A stretch of DNA of 64,000 bases, from positions 186,001 to 250,000 of the forward strand of contig NW_024037076.1 in NCBI RefSeq assembly GCF_015706575.1, in the 5' to 3' direction. This document shows, in pieces, positions 12,001 to 25,413 of this stretch (its first letter is position 1; the number at the start of each line of letters is the position of its first letter). The notes under the pieces were generated by a model. It was not told the origin of the DNA. It made no database searches and saw only the letters and a program-made list of their open reading frames with translations. The DNA is from Patiria miniata. Taxonomy: Eukaryota; Echinodermata; Asteroidea; Valvatida; Asterinidae. A program made the translations under genes and the position numbers.

Positions 12001-15000
12001 TCCACTTCACACTTGAAGCTGTGTCTGTGCCCTTATCAATTTTGAACGATTTTTTTCTGAGTATGACTGAAATGATGGAAAAACTTGACCCCGAACCGAA
12101 GTCGATTTCGGGCCGAGTTTTCACATCACTATGCATTATGTAAGGGCCTTTTCACACTGTTGTCTTGCCTATCCATGTTGAAATCAACGTGGGTCCACTG
12201 TAAACAAAAGTGTCACATTCTCACTTCTCCGGCATGCTAGCTTCTGCGGGCAGATTCAGGGGATAATTGAGCACGTTACAATGCACATTACTGTGCGTGA
12301 TACTTAGCTTGGTATCAAAAAGCGCTTTGATCCTTTTGGGAGATTCCTGCAGGGGAGCGGCCTTCAGAGAGATGTAAAATTAAACGTCCCCTCTTTTTCT
12401 TTTCTGAAGCGAGTCTCTCTGTCCGTGTCATTTCTGCTGCCGACGACTTACAAGCAATCAAAAGCACAACATACACCACTAGCCTTTACTAAGGGACCGT
12501 GACCATTCAGCCCTGGTATGAAAAGGGCCCCCCGGTACCTCGTCCGGTCCAGAGCCAGTCCGGTCTTCAGCCCAGTCTCGTCCGGTACATGGTCCTGTCT
12601 GACCAGAGGTTTTGAAGTCAGTCAGGCGCATCAATTTATTGCCCTTCAGAGAACGGCCAGAGCAGAACAATAGCAGATTTACCGGATTAAAGATAAAATC
12701 CTCCCAAACGCCTTGGTAATTTACGGTCCCATTGTGCGCGAAACCGCATGGCAGGGGTTTTGATCTGTGCCGACGAAAGTGTTCTATTGTTTCGCGCTGA
12801 GAGATGAAAACCACAAGCAGGTTTCTTGTGGTATATATTTCATGTGTCAATACTTGCAAACAATAGACCCCAGGGTAAAAGGAGTTCCTGATTAGCAACC
12901 GGACCAGCTCCTGGGCCGGTAGCTGGGACGGTACGAAAGGACTTCTTGGGAGGGGACGAGCTTACCGGGGGGCCCTTTTCATACCGGGGCTGAATGGTCA
13001 CGGGCCCTAAATGTGTAGGCAACTACAAGCGTCCTGCTGGCACGGCCAAAGTCTGGATTCGACTGGGACCATGTGGCGTGTACATATAGATATCCTATAC
13101 TCTTACGCATACCAGTACTTACCCTAAAAACTCGGCACACAAATAAAGCTGGCGAAAATGTACACTACTGCGCAATTTTCGCGCATGTGTGTTGATGCGA
13201 AATTTCCCTCTCGGAGAAGATAGAACGCCTGAGAAGTGAGACTGGGACACTGGATCTCGTCGAACCGGGTAGCAAAGACATAACCATTCACACCTAACCA
13301 AGTTGTACACGGGTCGGCTGTAGATTTGGGATCTTCGACCCGGGTAGAGCCTCTCAACTGACCAGGGTCGGATCACACCGGTGTAGAGCGTCGGACCCGC
13401 GAAGAAGCCGTGTCGGATTCTTGCTGGTGTAAACGGGATTCCCAAATATCTGTGTTGGACCTAGCCTTGGTCAATGCTCTCGTCGTTATTCGTCCCGTAC
13501 GCGGTCAATCGTCGGCATATATCCTCACGCGCTATGCACATGCATGTAAAAATACAGCGTGAACAGCGACCTCATGCGGCCACTATTTTTTATGCAAATC
13601 AGTTGGAGACGATGTCGAGCCTTGGATCAATCGTCGGCCAAAGCTTATGTTTTTCTTTACTTTGCGCTAGATTTCCAGCGCACGACCTCGTATGCGAATA
13701 CAGATAATGTAGGCGGGGCTAATATGTGGAGTGTCCAATCACACCTTGGTAAATCCGGCCGTCATCAAATTATTTGCAGCTATTCTGCCTTTTGCGGACG
13801 TGACAGGAACCACAGTTTTTGTGCATTGGTGCCGTGTGCAGAGACACACAATGTGTTCGTGTATGGATTATGTACGGTGCCACGTTTCACTATGCAAGTT
13901 TCCACGCAACGATCGACCAATAAGAAAACGACATTTAAGGTCAGCTAAGGCTATTAACATAATGAGCACCACCCCCAAAACCTCACATGGACGATTGAAC
14001 CAAGGCTCGACATCGTCTCCAACTGATTTGCATAAAAATAGTTTAGGTCGCCGCGTGAGGTCGCTGTTCGCGCTGTATTTTTACATGCATGTGCATAGCG
14101 CGTGAGGATATATGCCGACGATTGACCGCGTACGGGACGAATAACGACGAGAGCATTGACCAAGGCTATGTTGGACCCGGATCCAAAACATTGTCGACTT
14201 GACAAAAGCTTGAACTAATTCCGACTCTTTAATTGGACTGATATTTCAGATGTATGCCTGGCCATTCTTCAAACCCGTCGACGCTGATGTGCTGGGCTTA
14301 CACGACTACCACGACATCATCAAACACCCTATGGACCTGGGGACAATAAAGGTCAGTCTTTGTAATGTTATAATCCGACAATAACTAAATCCTTTGTACA
14401 AATTTTTTTTTTCCATTCCTTTTTGTCAGAAGAGTTTATGGTTGGAATAGTGTTATTTTTGGTGGGAATTCTGAACGATAATCCTCACAGGCATTTTGGG
14501 CATGTCTTGTGGTGTCGACGAACATTCATTTTGGACAATTCACTAATGTGCATAATAAAAGTTATAATCATGAAGTGGATTTTAATTAACTCTGAAACGT
14601 AACAATTACTTATAACAGTGATTTAAACAAGAAAGAATTCGTCCAACTTTCTGGGTTTTTTTTTTTTTTTTGCTGTAGTAGAAATCAGTTTGAAATACTG
14701 AGAATTAGGCCAAAAAAACAAAGTCTCCGGTTTCTGGTATGCGTGCGCGTCGCCGTAGCCATGCGCGTCGGCAAAATGAAAAAGTTTTTTTTTTCAATGA
14801 AAGATGATGTCTCAAAACCGCCAAACTCACTGATTTGACTGGAATCCTGCTGCTGCACAATTTTAACGTGCTTTTAGATTGGGTTGTGGTCGAGAATAAG
14901 CTTTATGTGGCCTCTCTGGACTCCCATATATTTGCACTAAGTTTAGTCGGGCACCATTTGCAGTCATCAGCCGACATTTGAAGCAAAAAAAATCAGGTAA

Positions 15001-18000
15001 AAAAAAAAAAAAAGCCGCGTCGCCGCACCACTTTTTGGGCAAGCTCCATACCAGAAACCGGAGACTTTTTTTTTGTGGCCTTATGCATACGTTTTGTTTT
15101 CTCTGTTTTATCAAAATGTATGGTATACACTGAGCTGAAACTTCAAGTTTGTTACGCACACTTCTAAAGATTTGGGAGCAACTTTGTAGCTTCAATAAAA
15201 GAAAATGCACAAAAAGAGCGAACTTACCTATGTACCTTTAATATAGTAGATGAAATGTAGAAGGGGTATAAAGCAGATTTTCTTGTTGGAAGAAAGTTCT
15301 TTCACATGGTTTATACCGATTTTACCTCCTCGCTTTCAGGATAAGTTAGAAAATCGAAGTTACAAAAACGCCAACGAGTTTGCTGCCGACATGCGGATGA
15401 TGTTCACAAATTGCTACAAGTACAACCCACCAGACCACGACGTCGTCAACATGGCCAGGAAACTGCAGGTATGCAGGAGAATTTTATTTTTTGAGGGGTA
15501 GGGGGAGACCAGGGAAAGTTGTAAAATCTCTGAAACAAACTTGGCCAGCAAGGATACTATGACTTGCCCGGCCACAAATTTAGCTGTGCAGAAATTTATT
15601 TTGGGGTTTGCGAATTGAGCGAAGATTTGCAGTTCTGGGCCGTGATACTTTTGAGATTTGTTATGCGTTTTGTCATTGTCTTGTCACTGGAACTTTTATC
15701 ATGTGACTGATCATGTGACCTACGCGACCTACGCTGCATGTGAACTGGTGGGTCAAAACTGTTCTTTAATCTGGGCATTTCTGCTGGGATGTAATATCCA
15801 TTCTGCAAAATCCTTCAACTGCCTTCATGTAAGAATAGCATACAGCCCCAATCCTCCAAAATCCTCCTTTATTTCTTAAACGTGGTCCTTGGAGGGGTGA
15901 CCACTGCCTCAATCTTGCAAAACCCTCCAGGAATCACTGTCACAATGTTGAGGCAGAGCCAGTGACATCCAGGAGCAGTGTGGAGGATTTCAAGTATAAT
16001 CTAGGCCTAAATCGATGCACGGCTGAGCATAAACAACACAAGGTCCGGCCTAAGACCTTGACACAGTGCATCCTCCGAAATCAGCAACATTCTTTGCCAT
16101 ATAGCCTGAATTCTGCAAACTGCTCCATTTTGCAAAGATGGGTTAAGAGGCTTTAAGAAGGCTAGGGTTTATACCGACATTTGTGGGTAGATAGTAAAGT
16201 AAACATCGACAGTCCCTGTGCCCGTCCCAGCTCGCAACCATGCTGTGGTTATGGTACTTAATAATGTGTGGTTAAGTTGCCATATAGTGATCTGGTACCT
16301 CTTTGGCAAGGGCCTCTAGTTCTCAGTGAGAGTTGCCTTGAATCACAGGAGGTTAGAGAAAAAGCCCAAGTCTCCGTATTAATCCCAACCTGTCTCCAAT
16401 ACGTGGAGCTGGTTGTTTCATATCAGAGACACACTTGACTGCCTTTAGAATGAACCAATTCGGTAATCCCCACTGCCCTCCTCTCCCCCCCCCCCCCCCC
16501 CCCCCCATACATGTAACTTACGAAGATTTCAAACTGGCAATTTAGAGTTGTGAAAAAAAACCGGAACACATTCTTGAGGATTTGATTCAAGCACACAAGG
16601 CTTCCGAAATTTGAAACATTTGGGAGGGATCCTATTTTATTGCATGTATTTTGTGTTCTGACTGGGCCTATCCAATCAAGGGCAATGAATGAGTACTTTG
16701 AAGAAGAAAAAAACATTACAATTTAAAACATGCTGAAAATTTTGCCAATTGACAACTGTTATAAGATTAAAAATGTTGACCTCAACTTCCGTTCAGTTGA
16801 TCACGCTGATAACAATTGGGTAAATTCAAACACGGGGGGTCTGTGACTAGACTAGTCGGTGTTTGGCACCAAGACGGGAAAGAATGTAGTATCCAGACGC
16901 CACTTTTTTTGGTTGTGTATGAAGTTTATGGAGAGTATAGTGCATTTTCAAATTATTTTCTAACAAAATTGAAAATGTTTCTCGGTCCAGAATTCATGCC
17001 TTTTCAACATTTTTTGCAAAAACTGACCTTCATTGAGATAATATGTGACCCGCTCTGCAAAAATGAGTCTGTTGTGGCAAAACTGACATTTTGAGTTAAC
17101 TACATTAATAAAATGGGAATGAAATAAGCTTTCATTTGGTATATCACGGACCTCTCTGGGATATTTGGTTGCATTGTTGTGCTTGTTTCATTCTGTAAAG
17201 TTTTTGCAAAGCTAGAAGTGTCTCAATGGAGAAAAAAGGCTTTGAAAAATGACAAATACACTGTAACTAACCAAGAAAAGCACCAAAGATTCATAATTTT
17301 TTCCTTTTTCTTACAATATTTACATTTCTGTGTAAGATATTTAAACTAAAACTATCAAACAACCAAAATAAAACAAAAACAAAAAATCCAAATTTTGAGC
17401 AAATTTTTACTGTTTCCATTTCAAAATGGCAAAAGCTCGAATTCAAATTATGCGACATCAGACTCATTTTTGCAGAGCGGGTCACATATATGATGGAAAA
17501 AGTGGTGTCAGGATGCAACATTATTTCCAGAAGACGCTCACATAAACGTGGGCTGGTGAGATACTTGCATGTTCTGTACTTCAACACTCAATTCCCCTCT
17601 TGCGCAGGACGTGTTTGAGGTACGGTTCGCCAAGATGCCCGACGAGCCGGTGACCGCCGACGAAGACAACGAGGACGACGACACAAAAGACAGCGACGCG
17701 AGCAGTCACCCCACGTCCCCGTCGTCATGTTCCGATGACGACAGCGAAGCGGAAAGGGAGACCCAGTTAACCAAGCTGCAGGCTCAGGTAGGTCAAAAGT
17801 CATTTCTGGATCAATTGATCTTATACATGAACAAGCGAGGGCGGTATACTGACACCACTGTGTGTGTACCGTTGCGTTTTTACGAACTTGAATTCCGTAC
17901 CATTTTGATGATGACATGATGATAACCTTTGCGTGTCAAATGAGCCGTGAGTTCCTGCCTAGTTTTGGCTGTGTGATGCAGGACCGTGTGTCTGCATTGC

Positions 18001-21000
18001 CGGCATGGACCAGACACGGTACACGTCGGCCGTGACTTGTTCAAGGGGTCTGATTTTCTGCAGTGGTCATACCGCGCCCACTCACCTTCTGCTTGTATAC
18101 ATTTGAGTGTTTCCCATTAAAGATATAGTCCATCATTTGTAATTTGTGCATTTTGTTTCGTTTGAAGCAACAAAAGTGCTCACAATCTAAAGAAGGGTAC
18201 TGAACAACTAACCTGATAAAGTTTCAGCTCAGCTTCAGCTGTATATTCTGAGAAAAACGGCATTCTAGGATCTCAATTTCAAATCCAAAGTTGCTGAATC
18301 ATGTTTTGAATTGCGCCTGAATTCAGCGTCCGAGACACGTTCTCGCTGAGCCGAATGCAGCTGCGCGATGTCGCGCACTGATCTGACAAATTATAGCAAC
18401 CGGGGGTGCGTGTGCGTCGTGCCAATGCTTGCGCGCGCTTTGCCGAATAACAAAACAAACTACTAATTTAAATTTTCCTACGGTGCGTCTTAAGAAGCAC
18501 CGTTGGAAAGGCCTTCTTTCGTTGATTACTTCAAAATGATAGCTTGCCAGAAAGATTATTTTCACAGGGAGTTTAGTCCCCTTATTATCTTTCAACCAGT
18601 ATGTTTTTCAACAATACCGTAATTTTCGGAATATAAGCCGCGCGGCGTATAAGCCGCAGCACGCAAAAATCTGCAAATTAAGATTTGAAGTCGGCGTACA
18701 AGCCGCACCGGCGTACAAGCCGCACCAACCGCAGCGGTTCAATTTTGTAAGGCCTCCAAATTCTAGTCAAAATGCTCTGAACCAGTTCCATTTACACTAC
18801 GAAGGGCCACATAAGTTATGTCAAATCATTTACAGTCGATTACTCTTACAAACAAATATGGAAATTGATGATGAGAAATAAAAAACGGGAATTGCTGCCG
18901 GCGACTGACATTATTTTCCCCCAGCACTTGAGAGAGTATGCAACCATAGAGCAAGGACGCAACCCACCATGTGTTGTCTGACTGGAGCGCTACAAATCCT
19001 GCTTTGTGGCAACAGACACTGAGTTGTTTTGTCCTAAAGGATAAACAAGTCCGTTTTTTACAGCAAAACTTATCAAATTGTTGTGATTACTAACGAGTAG
19101 TAACGTCAAACATTCAAGTTTGGATCGTAACTTTCTTCGAAAACAGTCAACACGATGCTGAGATTTTTATGGACGAATCCATTAATTTTGTAAGGGGTGA
19201 TTTCACCCCTGTTTTGACTTTTACATCGTTTCTTGAATACATTTTCAAGAAAAAAAATTATATTGTGACGTTGAACAACTGATTATCAAATAAAAATATG
19301 TTTCAAACTCCATAAAAAGTATTAGTTGTCTTTTTTCTTTTTTTAAACAGGGGAAATATTGGTAATTATTGTTCCCAAGAAAGTACACCCCTTTATTACC
19401 ACAAATGGTGTGGTCCATGGGGAATCCATGCAGCATGCATGCAGCATATGCAGCATAGGCAGCATCACGTACGGCCGGTTGTCGATGTCCAAGGGACAGC
19501 TTTCACTAGCCGTACTTTTTACCGCTCGGTACCTTTTTGTGGGACGTGCTTTCGGTTTGTTAATGACTTTCTTAATTGATAATTATTTCAGCAACACATC
19601 TCTTCTTGTACCAGTACATTAAATACACATGTAAATGTCATTTTTATTCTTCAAGTCTCGGCGTATAAGCCGCCCTGTGTATAAGCCGCAGTAAACATTT
19701 TCATGGGCAAATTCAACGTATAAGCCGCGGCTTATATTCCGAAAATTACGGTAATTACGCCAGTTACTTTTTTGGATAGCTGCAAATGATGGACTCTGGC
19801 TTTAATGTCTGTGAAATACCTTCTAGTCAGCTATCTCAAAACAAGTTTTCTGTCTTTTTCCCCTCGTAGCTGAAATCAGTACACGAACAACTGACGGCGC
19901 TCTCCCAAGCCTCCCAGAACCGGGCCAAGAAGAAGAAAGACCACAAGAAGAAGCGGCGGAAGGACAAAGAGCCCGAGAACCACACCTCCTCGGAGAAGGA
20001 CAAAGACCGGACGGGGGTGGACCTGGAGGAGAAAGAAGTCCGAGGCGAGAAGCCCTCCAAGGTAGTAGTGGTGGCAGAAATTTTAGAGGACAATGCAGAA
20101 TGAAACAGGTGGTAAAAACCTTGTAAAACCTTTAGGTTAACTACAAGTTTATCGAGGTTTTACCCTGAGGTAGCCTTTAAAAACCTTGTAAAACATTGAG
20201 GTAAAGCTCGAGTTACTCGAAGTTTTACCTTGTGGTACCCCATAAAACTTTGAGGTAAACCTTGAGTTACTTAAGGTTTTACCCTGAGGTACCCATTAAA
20301 AACCTCGTAAAACATTGAGGTTAACCTCCAGTTACTCGAGGTTTTACCCTGAGGTACCCTTTAAAAACCTTGAGACAAAGGTCAAGTTACCGTCTGTTAA
20401 ATTTTGCATTTTCCCCCTTACGTCGTGCTATTTTTTACAACGTGTAGTTCATGACAAAATTCCTGTCATGCTCTGTGCTTTTCTACCTCGATACATTACC
20501 TACACTAGAATGGCAGAATGCCCAAGACACTGAAACAGTGCATCCTCCAAAATCAGCCGCACAGTTTTGCCATATTGCCTCAATCCGGCAAAATCCTGCA
20601 TTTTGCAAAGAGGATTTTGGTGGATTTGGGAAGGTTATGGTTAAGCTTGTGTCTCAGAAATGGAATCTTGAAAACATTTGGTTGGTTGCAAATCCAAAAT
20701 CCAAACCAAATAGTGTGAATTCAAACTGAATTCCTGATTTTAATCTCGCCAATTATCCAAGGTTAAGGAAGAACCGGAGCCTAAAGTCAAGGAGGAGGTT
20801 GAGAACAAGACGACAAAGCCCAAGAGGCCTCGAGCTAAGACCAAGGCCAAGGCTGGAGGGGACAAGACGACCAAGACTACTAAGACGAAGAAGAGTTCTA
20901 GCAGGTAAATAAACACTTCATTTTTCATCCCCCTGGCTGTAACCAGGAGGGGGTTATTACGATCGCATATTCTTTCTGTGTGTCCGTGTGCGTTCCAGTT

Positions 21001-24000
21001 CACTGTGAGTTCGGTGATCAATCTCAACCAAACTTGAAAGGTGGCCTGTTGACATAAGGCCGACGTCAAAAAAAATCCTTTCCAATATGGATGTTTACGA
21101 GGTCTCTGGAGAGCTCAGCTCAGTATTACTAATGACTCAACATATGTTAGTGCGGTGTCTCACCCAAACTCCCCACTCAACCCAAACTCCCCATTCAACT
21201 GAGAACTGGTACCTGCCGGGTGGACAATCAAGGCCGTCACTGAAAATTATCCTTACTAACTGCCTGTACATGTATCCAAACTACCAGGATCCCAGGGGGA
21301 TCGCGCAAGTTTTACTTGTAGTATTTTTTTAGTATTCTGTCAAAACCAGGGCCCAATTTCTTGGCTCTGCTTACCGTTAACCGAAAAATCCCTGCTTACT
21401 GAAGCAGAAAATTGTGTGCTTGCGGTAAGCGTATTTCACTGGTTTGCGAGGAGTTTGGGCTTCAGCGCATGCGCACATCCGGTAACTAAGGATTCTGTGC
21501 TTACTAGGTTAACACAAAATTTTTATGCTAGCCAGTTAGCACAAAGTGGTGATCGTAAGCGCGGGATTCTGTGGTTGGCAGCGCCATGAAATTGGGCCCA
21601 GACATTTCTGGGCAAAGTTTGAAGTTTGATAGTCGCCCCCAAAAAAATTGTTTCTGCACTTTTTCCCCCTTGGTTTTGTTTATGCTGGTGATCCTAAATA
21701 TGTCTAAAATGTTATTTAAAAATTTCAGACCATTTTTTTGCATTGTAATTTTCATATTTTTTTTTTTCATATTTCTTTTTTCATTCGTGCAAAAAAATTA
21801 ATTACACCTTTTTTTTTTGGTCGGTAGTTCAAAGAGGTCGAAAGCCATAGTTCCCAACTACGACAGTGAAGACGAAGACATGGCCAAACCGATGTCCTAC
21901 GACGAAAAGCGACAGCTGAGCTTGGACATCAATAAATTACCAGGTTAGGAGGGGACGTTTTACAGTAGCAAAACTTGGGACTCGTTTCCCCGAGTTCATC
22001 GGGCATGAGATTTTTCAGACTTTTGTCTAAAACCAGACTTTCTGAATCTGAGAGAAAAACATGATCATTAGAGAAAGAATGCATCTTTCAGACCTTTCAT
22101 CCAATTTTCAGACTTTTTTTGGGGGGGGGGCTTTATTTCTCTTCGTAAATGCATTTAAACTTGTGTAATGTTTAATTCCAACCAACTGTCCTCGTTTTTT
22201 TCTCTATTTGAGTGTCTGCAACCCTCTAAAAAAGGGTTTTATTTTGGGTACAAACCTATCTGCCTTGCAAGCAGACTAGTAAGGTAAATTTAATGATCAT
22301 GCGGGATTTTGGATGATTCAGGGTTCTGGGTTAAGGAATGCCATATTGTGATGGGATACCTCTTTGGCAAGGGCCTCTAGTTCTCAGTGAGAGTTGCCTT
22401 GAATCACAGGAGGTTAGAGAAAAAGCCCAAGTCTCCGTATTAATCCCAACCTGTCTCCAATACGTGGAGCTGGTTGTTTCATATCAGAGACACACTTGAC
22501 TGCCTTTAGAATGAACCAATTTGGTAAGCCCCTCTGCCCCCCCCCCCCCTCCCTCCCAATCCCCCGATCATAAATACAACTAACGCAGATTTCAAGCTGA
22601 CAATTTAGAGTTGTCAAAAAAACAAAACAAAACGGCATCGCCGCATCAATTCCGGAACTTCGGTCTGACCAGAGACCGACTATATTTTGTTTTTGGCCTA
22701 AAATGGACTAAATTGGTAAAGGCCCCCCCAACCCTTCCCCCAATCATAAAGGTAAGAGAACATCTCAAAAAGTCGGAACACTTGCGTTAGGAGCGTGCGT
22801 TGTTGCAACTGGGAATACCAGGTAATCCAGCCTGGAAACGTTGGTCTATGCGCACGCACGCCTAGTTAGGATCGGCATGTTCCAGTTGCGAAAATTCTGG
22901 GAACACTGCACATTCCCAATTTGAAAAAGGAACGTTCCATATGAAACGGGAACGTTGCGACTTTCGAGTCGCTCCCTAACTAACAGACATTTCAAACTGG
23001 CAATCCAGAGTTTCGAGGAACCAAACAATTCTTGATGATATCAGACTTTTTTTTAATCTGAGAGAAAGACGTCAGTATAGAAAGAAACGCATCTTTCAAT
23101 CCTTTCCTGCAATTTTTTGAATTTAAGATTTTATTTACGATCTCAGCCCTGGTGATCGTCATCAACCTCTCTTTGTCCTTCCCCTCCGCAGGCGACAAGC
23201 TGGGCAGAGTGGTCCACATCATCCAGTCCCGGGAGCCAGCGCTCAAGGACTCCAACCCCGACGAGATCGAGATCGACTTCGAGAACCTCAAATCCTCCAC
23301 GCTGCGCGAGCTGGAAAGATACGTCATGTCCTGTTTGCGGAAAAAGCCGCGCAAGCCGTACGGTAAGTAGATGGTTCTGGCTCTCAGAATGTCTGTTAAA
23401 TGGTAAGCCGTGTCCAAAAATTGCATGGCTGCGGCCGGGAATAACACGCGCACCTACGAAAGTCAACTGGCTAGCGGCTGCAGCCACTTTCCTTAGACTT
23501 GTGTGTTATTGCTGTCCCTAGCCAAAGGATTCAGAAACGGCCTTAGTTCTTGGCAATATTTATGTCTCGAACAAGAGAGGGCGCTTTCTGACCACTTTTT
23601 GAGAGCCCCGTTAACGAGACGCAATGTGTGCACGTAATAGTTCGTGCGCGTATAGCGCGAATTACGCACCACTAACTTAATTCTGAATGTGCACAGAGCC
23701 ATAGCGTCTTCGCGTGAGCGTTTGCAGTTGTTGGCCATGCGTTGAATGTCTCTCCAAGTGGTCTCCCCCAAATCACTTTCTTACCGTTGAGGGGGTACTT
23801 GTACACACAGCCCATATCAGTCGTCGTCACTTGCGAAACCTAGCTTTGAATTGCTCAAATACAACAGGCACGTTTGCAAAATCATGCTTGTAATCAAACA
23901 ATAACTGTTCACAAACTTGTTTTTATTGTGTGTTTTTCTTAATTTTAATTGAACTACCGAAAGGGTAGTGTGTGGCCTAGTGGTTAGGGTCCGTGACTCA

Positions 24001-25362
24001 TGATCAGAGGGTCCGGGGTTCGAATCCAGCCGCTGGTTATTTGTGTCCTTGGGCAAGGCACTTCACCCCACTTGCCCCTCTCCACCCAGGTGTATAAATG
24101 GGTACCGGCATTAGCTGGGGAGTAACCTGCGATGGACTGGCATCCCATCCAGGGGGAGTAGAAATATTCTCAGTCGTTTCATGCTACTGAAAACCGGAGA
24201 TAAACGCCGGCCTGATGAGCCACATTGGCTCGGGACAGACTTTACTACTTTTTTTTTACTGAAAGGGTAGAGGGGGGAAAAAAATAAGACAGTTAAACGA
24301 AAAGGAACAGTCAAATTTGTGTCCAGACAATATAAGTTAGAGTAGATCAATTGCAGCTTTCCAAAAAGTAAAAGACCAAATTATTGTTGAAAAGCATACG
24401 CGGTGTAAAAGATATTAATGGGACTAGACTCCCTGTTAAATTATTCCCTCTGGCATGCTGTCATTTTGAAGAAAACGTGACTCGGCAACTTTTGAATTGA
24501 AACCGAGATCCTAGAATATTCTTTTCTCAGAATCTACAGCATTCACTAAGCGAATAAAATTTCATCAGGTTAGTTGTTCAGCACCCTTCTTTAGTTTTGA
24601 GCACTTTTGTTGCTTCTAACGAAAAAAATGCACAAACTGAAAAATGATGTACTCTACCTTTAATATTGTTCTCTCCTCTTGTTTCTCTTAGCCTCCAGAA
24701 AGGCAGGGGGTAAATCAAAGGAGGAGGCAGTGAAAGAGAAGAAGCAGGAGCTGGAGAAGAGACTACAGGCAGTCAGCGGTCAACTCGGTGGCGGGTTCAC
24801 AAAGAAAGCTGCCAAAAAAGGTACCAGATCCCGCACTTCGTCTTCGCTTCAGCACTTCACAGCCGTTCACGTTTCGCAAAACCACTTTTGCCCTTATAGG
24901 CTATCAGCTTTGGTCCAAAAATTGGACCACTGGTATCAAATGATTGAAAGGAGAAATGCTCAAAGCGATGTTTGGCAAGGTATGCACATCTAGAGTTGGA
25001 AAATGTGTGATAGCTTTGCAGTGTGAGCAGTGGCGTTTTTTTTTGGTGTAATCACTTTTAATTTTTTTTTTTTTTTTAAAAATGGCCGCCAATATGCTTG
25101 TTACCGGATTAATTATATGTGGTAACTAACTCTTTTTTATGCCCCGCGGCGAAGCCGAAGGGGCATACTGTTTCCGCCTTGTCCTTCCGTGGGTGGGTGG
25201 GTGGGTGGGTGGGTGGGTGGGTGGGTGGGTGGGTGGGTGGGTGGGTGGGTGGGTGGGTGGGTGGGTGGGTGGGTGGGTGGGTGGGTGGGTGGGTGGGTGG
25301 GTGGGTGGGTGGGTGGGTGGGTGGGTGGGTGGGTGGGTGGGTGGGTGGGTGGGTGGGTGGGT

Positions 25363-25413
<51 letters not shown>

